Below are positions 4,392-5,243 of a stretch of 5,243 nt of DNA, piece by piece; position 1 is the first letter of the stretch, and each line of letters begins with the position of its first letter. Source of the DNA: Microcoleaceae cyanobacterium UBA9251 (GTDB taxonomy: Bacteria > Cyanobacteriota > Cyanobacteriia > Cyanobacteriales > Microcoleaceae); assembly GCA_003542015.1 (NCBI GenBank), contig DPLL01000183.1, positions 4,666-9,908 of the forward strand. Reading direction: 5' to 3'. The notes beneath the pieces are model-generated. The model was not told where the DNA came from. It made no database searches and was given only the letters and a program-made list of their open reading frames with translations. The position numbers were made by a program, and so were the translations under genes.

Positions 4392-5138
4392 CTAGACTTT
4401 GCCAAATCGGCGACTGCGTTTCTGATAAGTAGACAAAGCGCGGTGAAATTCCGATCGGTCAAAATCCGGCCACAGCGTCTCAGTAATATAAATTTCCGAA
4501 TAAGCCATTTGCCAAAGCAGAAAATTGCTCAATCGCATTTCCCCACTCGTCCGAATCAACAAATCCGGGTCACAAACATCAGCAGTATACAAATAGCGTT
4601 TAAATAAAGCCTCATCAATCTCAGAAGGCTGCAACTTGCCCTCCTGCACCTGAGTTGCGATCGCCCGACAAGCCTGCACAATCTCCTGACGCCCCCCATA
4701 ATTCGTCGCCACCGTAAACCGAATCCCCCGGTTATGCTGAGTTGCGGACACAGAACGCTCAATTTCCGCCTGCAAAGACTTCGGTAAAGCCTGCAAATTC
4801 CCCACAAACCGAATTTGCACATCCTCTGCTACCATCTCCCGCAATTCTTCCCGCAATTTCCCCTCGAATAGACTCATCAAAAAATCCACCTCGCCCTCCG
4901 GTCGGCCCCAATTCTCCGTCGAAAAAGCATAAACTGTTAAAGCTGGAATACCCCAATCTTTACAACATCTAAGCAGTTCCTTCAGAACGCTTGCCCCTCG
5001 GCGGTGGCCCATAATCCTGGGCAACCCCTTATCCTTAGCCCAGCGGCCATTCCCGTCCATAATCACCGCTACGTGCCGAGGTAGCCGTTCTTGTTCTAGA
5101 TCGGCCGGCAACTCTTCCAAGCAAATTCCTTGACTCAT
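4392..5138 (-). CDS. uppS: Isoprenyl transferase (undecaprenyl diphosphate synthase family)
   Basis: A 248-residue cis-prenyltransferase that condenses isopentenyl diphosphate onto an allylic diphosphate, normally to make undecaprenyl diphosphate, the lipid carrier for peptidoglycan and other envelope polymers. It acts at the cytoplasmic membrane surface. All family motifs are present: HVAVIMDGNGRWAK (22-35) with catalytic D28, GHRRGA (44-49), TVYAFSTENWGRP (68-80), the NYGGR region (146-150), DLLIRTSGEMRLSNFLLWQ (192-210) and Y213-S-E-IYITETLWPDF (213-226) with E215. Length is normal for the family. ATG at 5136-5138 has a good ribosome binding site upstream (GGGAGA, 5143-5148). The chain length made cannot be read from sequence; cyanobacterial homologues can also serve other polyprenyl needs. 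It converges on the DUF3143 gene and probably follows the partial gene at 5158-5243 in one operon (19-nt gap). Confidence 0.96.
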   Translation of the reverse strand: MSQGICLEELPADLEQERLPRHVAVIMDGNGRWAKDKGLPRIMGHRRGASVLKELLRCCKDWGIPALTVYAFSTENWGRPEGEVDFLMSLFEGKLREELREMVAEDVQIRFVGNLQALPKSLQAEIERSVSATQHNRGIRFTVATNYGGRQEIVQACRAIATQVQEGKLQPSEIDEALFKRYLYTADVCDPDLLIRTSGEMRLSNFLLWQMAYSEIYITETLWPDFDRSEFHRALSTYQKRSRRFGKV

Positions 5139-5142
5139 GGTT

Positions 5143-5148
5143 TCTCCC
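5143..5148 (-). promoter_or_regulatory. Ribosome binding site of uppS
   Basis: On the minus strand GGGAGA is followed by AACC and then the ATG. This is the clearest Shine-Dalgarno in the window and supports the chosen uppS start. Confidence 0.7.
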
Positions 5149-5157
5149 GATTCGCTT

Positions 5158-5243
5158 TTAGGACGGACGTCGCAGTATCCGCTTTAATACAGTCCATCCC
5201 TTCAATCCTATCTGGCGTCCGAAATTACCTATAGGAATTGGGG
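5158..5243 (-). CDS. C-terminal end of an upstream gene, possibly cdaA (diadenylate cyclase)
   Basis: On the minus strand one frame stays open from the window edge to TAA at 5158-5160, giving 27 residues ending in GLKGWTVLKRILRRPS. The other two frames stop within 20 nt of the edge. The basic, Trp-containing tail is plausible protein but too short to recognise. In many cyanobacteria cdaA lies directly upstream of uppS, so cdaA is the best guess from gene order only. The stop is 19 nt before the uppS ATG, fitting an operon. Confidence 0.45.
   Translation of the reverse strand, partial: PIPIGNFGRQIGLKGWTVLKRILRRPS

Noticed and set aside
4556..4972. Open frames on both strands overlapping uppS
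   Set aside because: They are shadows of the uppS coding sequence, which has all catalytic motifs in its own frame.

Overview
The window looks like chromosomal DNA of a filamentous, Oscillatoriales-type cyanobacterium such as Microcoleus, Oscillatoria or Phormidium; the genus is inference. The evidence is the frequent HIP1 octamer GCGATCGC (1667, 1958, 2946, 2952, 3834 and 4657), a DUF3143 gene (a family I know mainly from cyanobacteria), and many intergenic heptamer tandem repeats of the STRR type known from cyanobacteria.

Layout, left to right: (1) 1-516 is non-coding and holds three heptamer arrays (ATTGGGC, AATAACY and ATCTAAA types) and a weak candidate promoter. (2) 517-2118 (+) encodes a ClC-family anion transport protein. 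It keeps the gating glutamate, has valine at the usual internal proton-glutamate position, and lacks CBS domains. (3) 2181-3080 (+) encodes an Rpn/PDDEXK_2 family nuclease, which is more AT-rich than its neighbours. Its 3' end holds a purine-rich tract directly before an in-frame ATG, so it may encode a 48-residue intragenic small protein, and it ends in a REP-like palindromic sequence. (4) 3081-3407 is intergenic, with a two-part heptamer array (GTTGACG changing to GTTAACA) and a 9-bp inverted repeat ahead of the next gene. (5) 3408-3866 (+) encodes a small J-domain protein with a C-terminal membrane anchor. (6) 3957-4229 (+) encodes a DUF3143 protein. The 90-nt gap between the two is almost wholly heptamer repeats ending at the start codon. 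(7) 4230-4391 separates convergent genes and holds ATCTAAA-type arrays in opposite orientations that could form a 31-bp stem. (8) 4392-5138 (-) encodes the isoprenyl transferase UppS. (9) 5158-5243 (-) is the C-terminal end of an upstream gene, possibly cdaA by the usual cyanobacterial gene order.

The J-domain and DUF3143 genes probably form one transcription unit, and uppS probably follows the partial gene in an operon. The ClC and rpn genes are only 62 nt apart but functionally unrelated. The most notable features are the heptamer arrays, which account for much of the intergenic DNA and include three exact copies of one 31-nt block, and the possible nested small protein in rpn.
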